This document shows, in pieces, positions 1-12,412 of a DNA stretch of 64,000 bases (position 1 is the first letter of the stretch; every line of letters begins with the position of its first letter). The notes below the pieces were generated by a model, which ran no database searches, was not told the DNA's origin, and was given only the letters and a program-made list of their open reading frames with translations. Made by a program: the position numbers and the translations under genes. Source of the DNA: Kuschelorhynchus macadamiae (lineage: Eukaryota; Arthropoda; Insecta; Coleoptera; Curculionidae); assembly GCA_030620095.1 (NCBI GenBank), contig JAUTXW010000868.1, positions 496,001 to 560,000 of the forward strand, given 5' to 3'.

Positions 1-1246
1 AAGGCTTTTCTTCACCATTGACTTCATTTTTAATGAATCTAAAATTTAAATATTCTTCAGAATATTTTCTTGATTTGACCTTCAGCACAGTGCTCTTGCG
101 CGCGGTTTTATAGCAGATATTGACAAAAAACTAATTTTGTTGCAACTGTTTTATAATATATTGTTGCACTTGCACAGGGTCTAGCAATAATAGAAAAAAA
201 CTAGGCGCGCTTTCTAATTTTCCGGTTTTCCTAAAGTTTGACCCCACCAGTAAACAGTTTTTTTTTTAGTCTTTAGGTGCCTGAATACTAGTTTCATTTT
301 CATCAATTTATTTGGATAAGATCGCAATGGTATTCTGTCGATAATCTATCTCGCAATAAAAAGTTTACTTACTAAATTTTATCTGTCGATGTTTTTTTTC
401 AAGATTTTCTTTTTGGTACCCAAAAAACAATGGAAATAATTATCACTCATCAAAAATTGTTATTATTTTTACGCTTTCTGTTTTGCATAATATTTATAAT
501 GAAATGTAAAGGAGTAATAAGCACAACACTGGTGGCATTGCAATACTGGTGGAAGATATCCTTGTATTACCATACGAAGTGTCCTTATTAATAATGGTAA
601 TCTTAAAAGAGGTTATTTATATAAAATTAGTGTAGCTATGTTTGATCTAGGAGTTTCCCAATTTTGCTGATACAGTAATCCTTTCGAATGTTCTGCCTTT
701 ATGGGCTGTGTTGAAGATATGTGTGTTTAGAAAGGTCTTGGAGAGAATTATTTGAACCCTTCGAGAATTTTTTAACCCTCATATGAAGAATGTTTATTCT
801 ATAATGCTGTTGCATAGCTGTGAGCGTTGTATATTTGTCACTGAGGCACCGAGCTTTGTAACTTTTCCGCTGAAACACTCGGCAGCATAGACCGTTTTTT
901 CTCTGCTGCTGCTAGATGTTTCTTTTTCATACTTCAAGCTTCACACACATCTTGAAGTAACATTTGGAAAATGTCGCACTGTCAGAGCTTTCACACGTAT
1001 ATAGCACTAAGAAACATGTAAGGCGTTAAGAAATTTATGAGCCCTAAACGCTTAAGTACGCCACATTATGTGTGGTTTCTTGCCTTTAAAACATCATACA
1101 GCTAATAATCTGACAACAGGACGACAGTGTTTATTTGTTACAATCTGGCAGAGAAAAATTATATTTTCGTTTAAGATGACACAAAACCACAATATCAAAT
1201 GTAATTATAGTATATCTATGCTATATTATGTATCAACGTACACGTA
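1..1246. other. AT-rich stretch, no gene recognised
   Basis: I see no convincing exon on either strand. This stretch lies downstream, in transcription direction, of the last visible exon of the minus-strand molybdo-flavoenzyme gene. It could be intron of that gene, but no FAD-domain exon could be read in it. Confidence 0.4.
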
Positions 1247-1964
1247 TACAGGGTGCTTGATTGAGGCTGGCCGCCTAGGTAAATTTACCCAAAGAAATCG
1301 TTCTAAAATATTTTGAAGTTTCTCAAAGGAACACTAGTGGACGTAACAAATAAACAAAAGTTAAGGTACTCATTTTGCCGTGAATTTCATCCATTAAGAT
1401 GTGTTAAAAATATAAACTTTGCATACTTTTCAAATTGCGCACTTTTTGCCTCTTTTCCTGTTGCCAGTAATGAAGTGGTAGTAAGGAAGCTCTACTCGTA
1501 GAGCCATTATTTTAATGTTATAATTCTTCAAATAACGCTATTTTTCCAGAAAAGCATCAAAAGGTATGCTAAAACTTTTTATCAGAGAATATGTTAGGGT
1601 TAAAAAGGAGGGTCAAAAAGATATTAAATGAAACTTGAGAAAGCCAGCATAAACATTAATGTATAGTGAGCTATTAAGATTACACGTAGATAAGAAAAAA
1701 TAAATCAACAATATTTAAAGGTATTTACTTTTCCCCTTTCCCCGTCTTTCAAATTTCAAGCAGGGTCATACACTTCCAAAACACATATTATGAGATTTTC
1801 AAAACGGTATATTGTTAAACCCAAAAATGCTTTGCAAAACTTTGCCTCAATTTAACCGACCCGTATCGCTTACGGTTTCCAAAATCCCTATGCATACACT
1901 CGATTTGTAACATCCTGTATAACCAAAAATATTGTACTTTCTTGTATTATAAGACCACCCTGTA
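1247..1964. mobile_element. Possible Tc1/mariner-type MITE (718 bp)
   Basis: The 9-bp inverted ends TACAGGGTG and CACCCTGTA are each flanked by a TA dinucleotide (1245-1246 and 1965-1966), as expected for TA-targeting Tc1/mariner elements. No transposase is visible between them. The same TACAGGGT word recurs across the window (near 49490, 57058, 57195, 60108, 62630, 63930), so these two ends could be paired by chance. Moderate to low confidence. Confidence 0.4.
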
Positions 1965-2908
1965 TATTAGTTGCGAAGGGGTAATGAGTTTTCTTTATAC
2001 AGTTCTCCATTTCACTTTTTGCACTTTCAATCAAAGAAAATATCGAGGAAAATATGAAAATTCATTTCAAAATGACCGTCCGCCATATTGGATAAGCCAT
2101 CTTGGTTTTCAAAAAATATGAATACAAAATATAGCGCTAATCAAACTACGTACATGTGTCAAATTTCAGGTTGGTCGGTTGTGCTGAAATGAGTGAAAAA
2201 CACCTAAAGAGCATTCAATGTCAGTAGAACCAATAGTGTATCACATGAAAAAATGTCTATAACTCCAGCAGCTTATTGCAGCCATATTTTTTTGGCGTTA
2301 CGAGACCAATACTGACTTCAAAAAATAGTCGGTTGGGGTTTACCGATACAGACCAATATTAGCGTCTCTAGTTTTTCACAAAATTTTACACGACGCGTAT
2401 AAACCAATCAAGTAAACAGATCAATAATCTGTCAGACTAATAGGCTTACCATAACCGCCTAGATGTAACTTCGTTTTTAACAGCTCGCAGCGCGACCAAA
2501 AATGGTGCTATTGCTCAATTTTTGTTTATAAGTTCATAGGCAAAATATTTGTCACAATAAAAGTATTTTGTAATTTTTTTTATTTTTTTATTTATTCCCA
2601 GCCAGATCGCTAAAACGGACTACGTGCGACAGGGAGCTGTAAACCATGAATGCTTTGGATAGGGCTCGAACTAGGTATTTAGTCCCGGAGAATCTACATA
2701 ATATTATGAATTTGGTAGAAGGCTTATTTTTTGACCCGATAAACTGGCGTGAAGGGCTCAAATGATAAATTAATCAAAATTATTTTGTATTGTAAGTTCA
2801 TTTCATTGGAGCAAACTAATAATTGCTTAATGGTTTAGTATCTTAACAAACATAGGTTATAGAATTTCTCTTAAACGATTTCACTATTACAATCAAATTA
2901 AAATTTAC

Positions 2909-3119
2909 GTACGATTCGTAAAAAAATCTTTAGACCTTCCAAAAATAGAAGAGTTTTCCGCTTGTTCAGTCAGCCACTCGTCTGAAAATGTTCGTAATCC
3001 TTGCAATATTGGTCTATATGAAGCACATCGACATAAATTTCCTTGAAATGCTCCAGCTATTTTTTCTACTTTCGGTCTCGGATCTTGCCTCAGTAGTGTA
3101 TACATCGACATAACCAAAC
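2909..3119 (-). CDS. Exon 5: second cluster, C-R-C motif
   Basis: Begins after TTCTTAG and completes Gly129, then reads [11 protein letters not shown] ... [21 protein letters not shown]. The LCRC pair closes the second cluster. The reading frame runs to a TAA at 2905-2907, but two possible donors (GTACGT after 2913, GTAAAT after 2909) sit just before it, so the low end is uncertain by 4 bases. No next exon was found between here and position 1. Confidence 0.85.
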
Positions 3120-6100
3120 CTAAGAAGCGTATCCTATATTTTAAAACTAAATTAATTAAATTGGAAATGAAAATTAAAAATTATATTTTTTATGAGTATA
3201 TACCTATAACCAGAGAGCAAACTTTGTAAATATCGTTTTGAATCTAAATTATAAGAACAAGCAAAACCCACAACTTTTATGATACATAGGAAAGACCTTC
3301 TTACTAAAATATATTTAAATTAGACTATTAATATGCATAAATCTCTTTAACACTACAAAGGTAATCATGGCAAATTTTACACCGTTAATTTTGTGTTAAT
3401 AAAAACGGGAATGTTAATTTCATTCGATTAGCAGACCTGTGAGTACACCTCTGAGAAACTGAGTAGGCATGTGGCTTAAGATATTTTTTAATGTTAATTT
3501 CATTCGATTAGCAGACCTGTGCGTACATCTCTGAGAAACTGAGTAGGCATGTGGCTTAAGATATTTTTTAATATATTTATCCTAACTAAAACCATTTGCT
3601 GAAGATCAAGGAATTGTAGTTGTATAAAGATGAAAATGAAAAATTTAAATTTAAATGGAAACGTTGGCAGCTTTCTATTTTCTATGAGCTGTTAAACAGG
3701 GCTACCAATATAAAATCAAATATGGGCAAATAATGCACAAAATAATAAACATGTTAAGGACTATATTTGCTAACAGACACTCGCCGAATGCGATCCTCAA
3801 ATATTATAGTTAAAATGGAAAGTCAAGCCGACAGAGTTTAGACTAACCCTGCACAGACAGGTCGTATGTTTCAATACTAACATCTAGAAAATAAACTGAA
3901 AAATAAAATAACTTTTACCTGGTACGCAATATCCACATTGCAAGCTATGTGCCTTAACTATTCTTTCTTGAATAGGATGCACAAACGTTTTGGAAGAACC
4001 AACACCCTCCACAGTCGTTAACGATAACCCATGTACAGAACATAATGGAGTTATACAAGAGTTTATTGGATAATATCTAGAAGCTTATCTTCAGGAGAAT
4101 AAAAGTAAAATTTTGAATTTTTCTTCTAAAGCTATTAATTTGATATTTTTCATTAAAATATAAGATTTTTATTTATATTTTTGTTGATAATAAATTCAAT
4201 GTTTGTAAGCAAAATATTTACAGACCTTATATTAACATGAATATCATCAGTAAAAAGCTGCCGAAAACGGCGTAATGATATACCTTTTTTTGTCACCTCT
4301 TGGGTTTACTTGACGTTATTTTGTATTTCCGGTATGCGCAAAAAAAATTCTTATCGTAATTTTATTTCATTCTGAGGCTCCTATTAGGATAGCCCCTTCC
4401 ACGCCTAAAAGCCGTCTACGCCACTACATATCGGGGAGGTTTAAGCTAAACTGGCTAACATAAAAAGCCATGGGCGCCGCCAGGATGAACAAATCACCCT
4501 CACCTTGATGCCAACCACGATTAAAATCGTTTTACAGACATAGGAAGAACATTCTTATCTCGATATCTCTGACATCAAAGATTTCGACTACGTGGGCTAT
4601 GACATTATTAAGGTGGGCGCAGGAGCTAACTAGCACGTGACGTTGACAGATGTCATACTTACAATTGCAATTGTAAAAACAAATTCAAGTATTTAATAGA
4701 TACTTACAAATTCTTTTACACTTTTATTTAAGATCTAACAGCTCATGAAGCCACAGTGTTAGCAAAACAATTTTGTGCGTCTTTTTTAATATTTAAGTTG
4801 AAATTAAGTGGAAAATTTAAACAAATGTTTTGGTTTACTTAATTAAGGATATTAATAGTTAATGCAATATCATTGTTGTAGTTATGCCCTTTGGTTTTAT
4901 GTAATTTCAATATTTATTTTTAAATCACTTCTCGCATTTGTATAAATATTTCGGTAAAGTCTCTGTTTAACAGGAATTTTTTTACATTACATTTAACAAA
5001 ATATTTCAAGGAGTATTTTCGCGATTTCCTTGTTTTATTACATTTTGGTTACCCCCCGTATAGTGCAAAAATATATTTTTTTTTTCAATATATTAAAATT
5101 ATACAAAGACCTAACCTTGTGTTAAAACATTAGTTGGGCTGTAAGAAAAGATGCGGTATTATTTATTACAAACTACTGCAAATTGTCATGAGCATAATTA
5201 TTTTTTTATGTTTTTAATCAGTTTGCTAATATTTGGCAATTCTCCTACATTATAGCAATTCATACGTAATATTTTTTTGCACTTTTACCTAAGACTTTAG
5301 GGAATTTTTTTAATTTCTTTGTTTTATCACATTTTGGTTACCCCTCGTATAATTTGTAATATTCAGGTAAATTAAACCATATTTATTGGTGTACTTTACA
5401 ATTATAATCCAGTAAAATACTCTTTTTTTTTTATTTTAAATAATATCACGGGTAAATAAGGTTTTTTGCTAAGTTTGAAGCGGCAATGATAAGATTTGCT
5501 TAGAAGAAAAAAAAAGTACAACATATTGAAATTTCAAGCTGTTTGATTGATACGACTTTCTCATAAATCCACTGTGGGGTCCTTTAATGAAATTTTGGTA
5601 TGTTATAGATCTCGACCTCCTGATAAAAAAAAAGTCTTCAAGGGCAGAACTTAATTCTACTAGTTTCAAAGATATATCAGACTACACCAGATCCGCATAG
5701 CACTTTCCAAAATGTAAACATGTTTTATATGAACGTGGGTCTAAAAATGCTTTATTTTCTATATGTATATATATATATATATATATAAAAGATACTTCTT
5801 ATTTTGGGAAGTACTATATTTTAAATATATTGAAAAAAGGAATTTGGTGTCATCTTGGTTTCCCCATGTATTTTATATATAATTTGAATAAAGTTAAAAC
5901 CCTGGATCTCTGAAACTAGTCTAGAACTAAGACTTTTCATCAGGAAGTCAAAAACTAAAATTTCATGATTTGTTTGACGGTTCATCAAAAACCCATATGT
6001 GTGCTAGGTCCTTTATGTACTTAATTATAAAATAAATCCAAAATTTTGTAAAAGGATACTTTTCTTCCTGATTAAATCTGTCATATCGTGAAACCATTAC

Positions 6101-9100
6101 AGTGCAGGAACCGCATCCTCCTTGAAGGCAGCCCACTCTAGTACCATATAAATTAACTATCTTTCATTAGGAAAAATATTAACACCAAAAAGATAAATTT
6201 TTTAACAAAAGTTTTTAATATTTTTATGAATTAAATAAACGTGAAAAATTGTAATGCTTTAAAAACTAACTCATATAGGTTTCGAGATCAAATTAATGAC
6301 AAAAGTACACTTTTGTAACGATCAATCCACAATACCCCATGCTCCCTGGGAACAGCGCTAGTTAGTATTAACTAGCCTACTCTTAGAAATGTAAGTGACT
6401 GTCGCCTAGGGGGTATTCCCTAGATTCTAACTGTTACTGGGGGCGGATTAATTGATTAATAACAGTCATAATGTATGGTTGAAACTTCCTGTTCACATCT
6501 CCCTATCGTACTTAATACGATATGGTAAACAGAGCCGGATTTAGAGGAGGGCGGACTACGGGACTATTAGTCCCCTGCGGTAAATGTATAGAGGCCGTAG
6601 GCTCCAAGAAAAAACAAACCTAAATTTTATATAAGTAGGTACTAAACTGAAATAATAAAATTACTCTCGACCCCTACGAGATTATAAGCTTGTGCTATAT
6701 TAAAGTGAGGACTTTTTTTTTCTTTTAGGCATAAACAGAAATTATGAGTGCTTTATATACTGATTAGACCCTGGTGATATTTGGACTAAATCCGGTGCTG
6801 AATGTAGATGTAGCGGCAAGCTTTGATCCTCTCTCGCTGATATACTCCTTATCCACGTTCTTATTCTTCATGGCGAGGGCGAAGGAATTGCTAAAGATGT
6901 TAGGAAACTTCCAACTCCTAGTCACCAGGCCACTAAGGGCCCCCTTGCCTCAACAAACATCACGTTATCCCACAAGAAGACGTGAATGTATTCCCGTCCT
7001 GTTGACAGCAGGTATTTAAAATTTAGTGTAATTCGACAAAACACTTTTGTCCTTGTTTACAAGCAAGGGCGCTTCCAAGGGGAGAGGGTAGAGGAGTAAT
7101 TACCCCCCCCCCCAGACGCCCAATACCTAATATTGAAAATTATTTTGCCTCTAATATTTTTAACAATAAATTATTAAACGAAAAATTTGATAGATAATAT
7201 TATGATATTTTTTTCGATGTATGAATAATATTCGAGTGACGTCACGCACACGTAAGGCGTTTGGCGGTCTTACCCCCTCGCCATTGTCAGAATTTATACA
7301 CGAAAAATCACGACGCGCGATGGGAGACAGGAACCATAAATGCTTTTGTCTATTGCAGTAAAAAGACTAAAACTCGTAATTGCAAGGTCTCCATTTAATT
7401 TTTACAAGGTATGTACTATGTATTAGATATATTATCGTAATTTTAAAAGTATTAATAGTTACTATTTAATTTCCAAATATTCTGTCATTACTTTAGTTTC
7501 TGAATTTTAAAGATAAGGTTAAGTATAGCTAAATAATAATTCTTTAGTTTCCTAACCTTTGTTAAAAATTGCCTAAACGGGTGTTCGCCCCCCTCCCGGG
7601 CAACCACTACCCTCCCCAGACCAGAGTTCTGGATAATAACAAATTCATATATTAATGAAATCTCTAAAGGATACGTTTGTTTCTGATGTAATAGAACAAT
7701 GTCCAATTTGGGTCAACTTTATCATCTTCAATCTACAAAAAATATTTTAATCGGTAAAATAGGTTAATTTCAATCTTAAGTATTTTATGTTATGGTAAAT
7801 GTTAATTAGCCGGTAAATGTTATAAATTTTAGCAATTTATTCACTTTTACCTGATTTTACATATTTCCTAACAATTTCGGGATAGTTCGATATATAATGA
7901 GTAATTACTTTAAAGCGATCTTTTATAATTACTATTTACTGTTTATTGATTCGCCTAATTAGTTAATAATACAAAATATATTATGAAAAAACACTTGTAT
8001 TTTAGTATTATATTTCATAACAAAACAGGTCTATGTGAAAAACACAAACATTTACATATTTACTTTTATATATATTTATACATATTATATATTTTTATGT
8101 CAACTTTTTAAAGGCGACCAGTATTCGAAAAAATTGTCTCAGTAATTTTGATAGGGACAATATGCAGATAAAAGTTAGATTTTCATCAGAAATAACGCCC
8201 TGTTCTGTGAAAGAAACAACAATTTACAGACTTACCTTATTTATGAAGTAGGTGGAGTGTATGAGATTAATATGTTTATGAAAACGGTGTACATTATATT
8301 GAGAATCGCCTTGGTCCGTGAAAGAAGTAAAAACTTAAAGACTTACGTTACTTATGAAGTATATGGAGTGGTTAGCTAACATAGAACGGAAGTTTTCACG
8401 GCTTTGGTCAAATAAGAAATCGTGGTCCTTAGGATTAGACCGGGTAAAATTGAAATTATCAAGAAGGATGTCAAAACTTTTGGTAATCTCCAGAACAGCA
8501 AGAAGTTACTCTGCCAGTTGGTCTTTCTCCTTAGATGCCGAGATGAGGATGTAGTACCGAAATCACTACAAGTGAGACATCACATTACTTCTAGAACCGC
8601 TAAGAATATTTATAAGCGTGCCAGCAATGCATTAGTTAGACAAAGGATTAAGGCAATGCGTCGTGATTTAGATAGAAATGCCCGTAAACTATTAGAAATT
8701 CATCTGAAATTAGCTTTTAGACTAAATTTACAACTTTAAACATCACCAATGAACAGGCAGAAAAAATCCATCAAGAAGTTACACTTAAGCAACAAAAGAA
8801 GGTTGAAGCACTTCTCCGCAGAATACAGTTATCAACTGGTCATCGAAGACATTATCCGAAGCAAAACATTCCTTCCTTTCTAAAGGACAAAATGTCGAAG
8901 ATAGTTGCGAGTAGCATTTCCGTTGAAGACATATCATCCGTTGAAGAATCACTGAAGATCAGAGGATCATAATAATCTTGATAAGAACTTAATAGCTCTA
9001 GTAGAAGCTTGTACATCTGCTTATTTCATTTTTCAAGGAACGTTTTATGAATAAACTTCAGGGGCAGCTATCGGATCTTCTCCATCACCTGTGGTAGGGA

Positions 9101-12100
9101 ATATCTTTATGGAAGTCTTTAAGGATATTGCTCTAACATCCGCTCCACTAAAACCAAAACACTGGTTCAGATATGTAGATGATACTTTTATTGTTTGACC
9201 TCATGGAGAGGATAATCTCTCTCATATTTCTGGGCCACCTTAATCAACAACATCATAGTATCAATTTCACAATGGAAATTGAATCTAATGGAACGATTCC
9301 CTTTCTAGATGTATGTGCTCAAAGGAAAGAAAATGGTAATTTAGGACATTCTGTGTATAGAAAACCGACACCACCACCACCCAGCACAAAAGAAATCTGT
9401 TAGATTTTTGATCAAGATAATCACGGATTGGCGAGCACACGTCAGGTATAGCTCATTCAGTGTGTGAGTGAGTCTCGTGGAGTAAAGGTCCCTGAAGATG
9501 CCTCGTGCAATCGAAGGCGAAACGTTGGATATTAATTCCAATTTGACACGGTCTAATCCCAAGAACCATGATTTCTTAGGTGGAGTGTATGGGATTAATA
9601 TGTTTATCAAAACAGTGCACTTTATAATGAGAAATATTGATATTAGGGCTGCACCAACGTCACTGCAGTGGATTCGAGTCAGAGGAAACTAGTGAAAAAA
9701 CTTTAGTTCGTCTGCATATGAAAGACATTTAGGCATTTTAAAACAAGAGTTTATAAAAAGTAAAAAGAGAAGTGAACGAATATGCGAACCCTATAGGACA
9801 CCCGACGTTACAACAACTGGAAAATGGAAACTGAATCACACAAGTTGACCTGCTGAAGAAGATTAAATAAACATAAATTGATCCACTCGAGATAGCTTCG
9901 AGTGCATTCGACCAATTTGCTGCAATTTCAATAACAGCAGCTGATGACAAACACTCTCAAAAAACTTAGATATGTCAGTGTAAATAATATCAATATGTTG
10001 GCCAGCCTCAACCGATGCCATTAACTAAGTAATTCTGAAATATATTTGTAGTCGTTGAGCGACCACGATAGAAACCATGTTGCATTATTGTAAATGTAGT
10101 TTTTAATGATTCAAACAGCTTTGATATATATGAAAGTAAAAAATACCTCTGTAGTCTTTAACATCATTTTTATCACCATATTTTAAAATGGGCATGAGAG
10201 TAGAAAGAAAACTTCAAAGTTTCAGGAAATTTAATATAAATATTTACATATTTTTTGACACTAAAAAAATGTACAAATTACTATCGTAAATTTTTTTTTA
10301 ATATATATATTGAAAAAAAATGTCAATATAATATTTTGAAAAACGACGAAATACGTCAATATTTATTTATTTTTTTGTATGCAGGCACATTTACCCCACA
10401 GTATAGCGAATAGGTTGTATCTAGCGTGATGAAAACAGTAGTTTAAAAAAACGGTGAAACGCATTAAATTTATTGTCTAACATTTTTGTAATATTTTGTC
10501 AATGATCTGTTTGTAAGTAAATATATTTTAGGGTATCCCTAGGAAGATAAAACCTTCCTGTAAAAACAATTTTTTCCATTGCAGTTTTTAAAGAAATAGC
10601 GGTAGCTTAGCTACAGTGACGGCTCGTGCTCTAAAATTTTGAGTCGGCCTAGGCTCAAGGCGAATCAAGGGCGGTTTCACGGTGAGGTGGAAATAAGGTA
10701 ATTAACCCCCCTCCCACCAGACCGGTCAAACATCATCTGTAATTTACATATTTTTACGTGAAAATTACGATTAAAAACTTGGCTAGGAAACACTATAGCA
10801 CAAGAGCGACCTGTTGGATTGGGTCTCTTGCATATCCATAGATAGCGTATTGATGTAAATATAAACAATTTAATTAATAAATTTGCTGCAGGAAAAAAAT
10901 TGGACGTTATTCTATAACTATTTATTAGAGGCTGTTTTTTTTCACTTATGCCACAACAAGTATGATAAAAAATATGGATATTTATGTTGTTCTCATACCA
11001 TTTACAATAAAATATATTACCACACTTTTTTTAAATTAACCCCTCCCCAGATAGGTTTCCTAAAATCGCCCTTGAGGCCAATGTGGTGTTAATTGGTGTC
11101 GCGTCCAAATATGGTCAAATACTACTCTTATTATTTTCTGTTTATTTCTTCAATGATAATTATAATTATAAGTAATAAAACGTTCTATTTAATTTTTTGA
11201 TATTTTAATGTATCTTGCCTCAAGAGGAAAATAAAATAGATGCTAAAGTGAAAGCTACATACACAACCAAAGAAGTATATTATCCAGCAAGAAGCACGAT
11301 GCGGCCAACCGACTTATAAAACAAATTACAAATGATATTTTAAAAAATTCACTTCACATTTCGACACCACATTTAAACATGTAACATGGAGTGAAAATTA
11401 CTAATATGCTATATTAACCATCATTAGTCACGACTAATGTAAAGAACTGACAAATTAATTTCAAAAAAACGAGTATCATTTTATAATTACAATTAATACC
11501 AAGCCCCCGCCTACCAGCGAGCGGATATTGTGGGGTCTCGCCTGCCGCTCGACTATGAATACGAGTCTTAGTCATTTCGTTCGAAGTTTACCGGTTACGC
11601 CGAGAGAGCGATCCAGAACGACATTTTTGAGACGCCTTGTTTTCGAAAACAGTTGAATTTAGGTATAATACATGTTACATGATGATAAGTGTTTAGAATG
11701 TTCCACTAATCGAAATAATAATAATAATAATATAAGGAGTGAGTGCAATCAAAAAGTAAATGTATGACGTAATAGTTCCTACCCGAAAGACGTCATGCTC
11801 AAATTGATATTATCAAAATATCCGGAGTCGAATAAATTAATTTGAGGGTTAAAACAGTTTTTAAGTATCAAAGTTACTCAGTTTATTCCGGTTAAATGAT
11901 CCACTCTGTAAATATATTATAATAACGATACCTATTGTAACTGAAGTAATTTCGTAATCATTGTGGATGTACTTAGTTACACTAAACTGTAAAACTAGAC
12001 TGGCCAAAAAGATACGTCGCAGCATGCCTACAGAGCCTTTAGAAAAAGAGAGAAGGATTCAGAAGATTCGAGGTGAAAAGAATTCAAGCCTAATATAACA

Positions 12101-12412
12101 TTCAAGGAAAATTAACGACATAATCGCAGTTGTTACACGGATTTAAAACTGAAAGATAAAGCTAATTTATTAAAATAAGAAATAAATCTAAATCTTCAAA
12201 TAAATTAACCTAAAAGTGTTCAACACTATAACTAAAACTAAATCCATAACAATAATGTAATGATTTTACAAGGGTAGGTAAAAATAATGAAAAAAGATTA
12301 TAGGTATTTTGTTACACAGACCTACTTTTCAGTTACTCACCTTCTTTCCGTTCATGAACAGCACCAGTGTTTTACTAGTTTCACAGGATTCTTCGCAAAC
12401 CATTTCCTTCAT
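2909..12412 (-). CDS. Aldehyde oxidase / xanthine dehydrogenase family, N-terminal [2Fe-2S] part (5 exons, 3' incomplete)
   Basis: Five minus-strand exons join in phase with GT/AG junctions to give about 199 residues matching the iron-sulfur domains of molybdo-flavoenzymes. These domains pass electrons from the molybdenum site to FAD. The plant-type ferredoxin cluster ligands are C53, C58, C61 and C83, and the second domain has C123, C126, C158 and C160 (CGYC and LCRC motifs). All eight are present. Introns are 4608, 1518, 1983 and 799 bp; the first carries transposon remnants. The order is 12341-12412, 7675-7732, 6060-6156, 3919-4076, then 2909/2913-3119. Family enzymes are about 1250-1350 residues, so the FAD and molybdopterin domains are missing here and probably lie left of position 1. 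Whether this is aldehyde oxidase or xanthine dehydrogenase cannot be decided from this part. It could also be a truncated copy. Confidence 0.88.
3411..3570. repeat. Tandem duplication, 2 x 80 bp
   Basis: Units 3411-3490 and 3491-3570 differ at only two positions that I can see (GAG/GCG and ACC/ATC contexts). The near-identity suggests a recent local duplication. It lies in intron 4 of the molybdo-flavoenzyme gene. Confidence 0.95.
3919..4076 (-). CDS. Exon 4: cluster ligands C83, C123 and C126
   Basis: A 158-bp exon reading [16 protein letters not shown] ... [11 protein letters not shown] ... [11 protein letters not shown] ... QCGYCVP. It holds the fourth ligand of the first cluster and the CGxC pair of the second. 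The acceptor is CTTCTAG and the donor CCAG|GTAAAA, giving phase 1. Confidence 0.9.
5761..5787. repeat. (TA)n microsatellite
   Basis: An almost pure TA run inside intron 3 of the molybdo-flavoenzyme gene. Confidence 0.9.
6060..6156 (-). CDS. Exon 3: first [2Fe-2S] cluster motif
   Basis: A 97-bp exon carrying [24 protein letters not shown], the C-x4-C-x2-C signature of the plant-type cluster. Most relatives have Glu where this copy has Gln in the first spacer. The phase-2 end (AA|GTATCC) joins to A of exon 4 to make a lysine codon. Confidence 0.88.
7675..7732 (-). CDS. Exon 2 of the aldehyde oxidase/XDH-like gene
   Basis: A 58-bp exon preceded by a T-rich tract and AG, encoding residues 25-43 ([19 protein letters not shown]) plus one base of the next codon. 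It fits the family segment ending in 'TLLxYLRxKL'. The donor is C|GTATCC. The split codon C+TT restores leucine when joined to exon 3. Confidence 0.8.
8490..9402 (+). pseudogene. PLE-1 reverse transcriptase remnant
   Basis: The frame from about 8490 to 8739 reads like the PLE N-terminal helical region (FLLRCRDED...[10 protein letters not shown]...[19 protein letters not shown]). After a stop and frame changes, the RT palm follows: [20 protein letters not shown] (from about 9063), then [10 protein letters not shown] with an intact catalytic YVDD at 9172-9183, then [15 protein letters not shown] and GHSVYRKPT. At least two stops or frameshifts break it: TAA after 8739 and TGA directly after FIV. 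No GIY-YIG domain is visible after it. Not functional as it stands. Confidence 0.8.
9484..9530 (+). ncRNA. Degenerate hammerhead-like core in PLE-1 tail
   Basis: CTGAAGA (9492-9498, fits CUGANGA) is followed by a stem II hairpin (GCCTCG ... CG-A-AGGC), then GAAA (9519-9522) and ACGTT GGA. TCC before the core can pair with GGA after it as a short helix I. Hammerhead motifs are known in PLE terminal repeats. Here helix III is nearly absent, so self-cleavage is uncertain. Confidence 0.45.
9880..10231 (-). pseudogene. LINE reverse transcriptase fragment (Jockey-like)
   Basis: On the minus strand one reads FPETLK..., [39 protein letters not shown], and after a frame change [20 protein letters not shown] and HQLLLLKL. 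These follow the order of the finger and motif A region of non-LTR retrotransposon RTs (x-GDKxDxxNYRPI, SKxFE, QHGFRxGRST, YTDxSKAFDxVxH). Several frame changes and substitutions mark it as dead. Clade assignment is tentative. Confidence 0.75.
10232..12340. other. Remainder of intron 1 of the AOX/XDH-like gene
   Basis: I see no exon. CAGTGACGGCTCGTG near 10614 resembles the hAT-like end CAGTGGCGGCTC at 16409, but I could not find its partner. A short (AAT)n run lies near 11710-11733. Confidence 0.4.
12341..12412 (-). CDS. Exon 1 of the aldehyde oxidase/XDH-like gene (start codon)
   Basis: The ATG at 12412-12410 opens a 24-codon exon ending ...LVLFMNGKK, the usual first beta-strand of the ferredoxin-like domain (compare F-x-V-N-G-K in the family). 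The donor reads AAG|GTGAGT and the exon ends in phase 0. A second in-frame ATG lies three codons later. The first was chosen because it is the most upstream in-frame ATG. Confidence 0.8.

Larger units (their letters stand above)
8225..9700 (+). mobile_element. Penelope-like element remnant (PLE-1) in intron 1 of the AOX/XDH-like gene
   Basis: A degraded plus-strand PLE. Its ends share sequence: a block near 8249-8310 (GGTGGAGTGTATG.GATTAATATG...) recurs in direct orientation at 9579-9640. A tail segment (near 9535-9575) is also present in inverted orientation at about 8405-8450, a mixture typical of PLE terminal repeats. The coding part is annotated separately. Insertion is on the strand opposite to the host gene. 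Confidence 0.8.

Noticed and set aside
2640..2700. tRNA-like T-arm (GTTCGAGCCC on the minus strand)
   Set aside because: No acceptor stem, D-arm or anticodon arm could be folded around it.
8354..8554. 66-codon plus-strand frame before PLE-1
   Set aside because: It reads through the inverted PLE tail copy; the real PLE frame is the overlapping one that continues to 8739.
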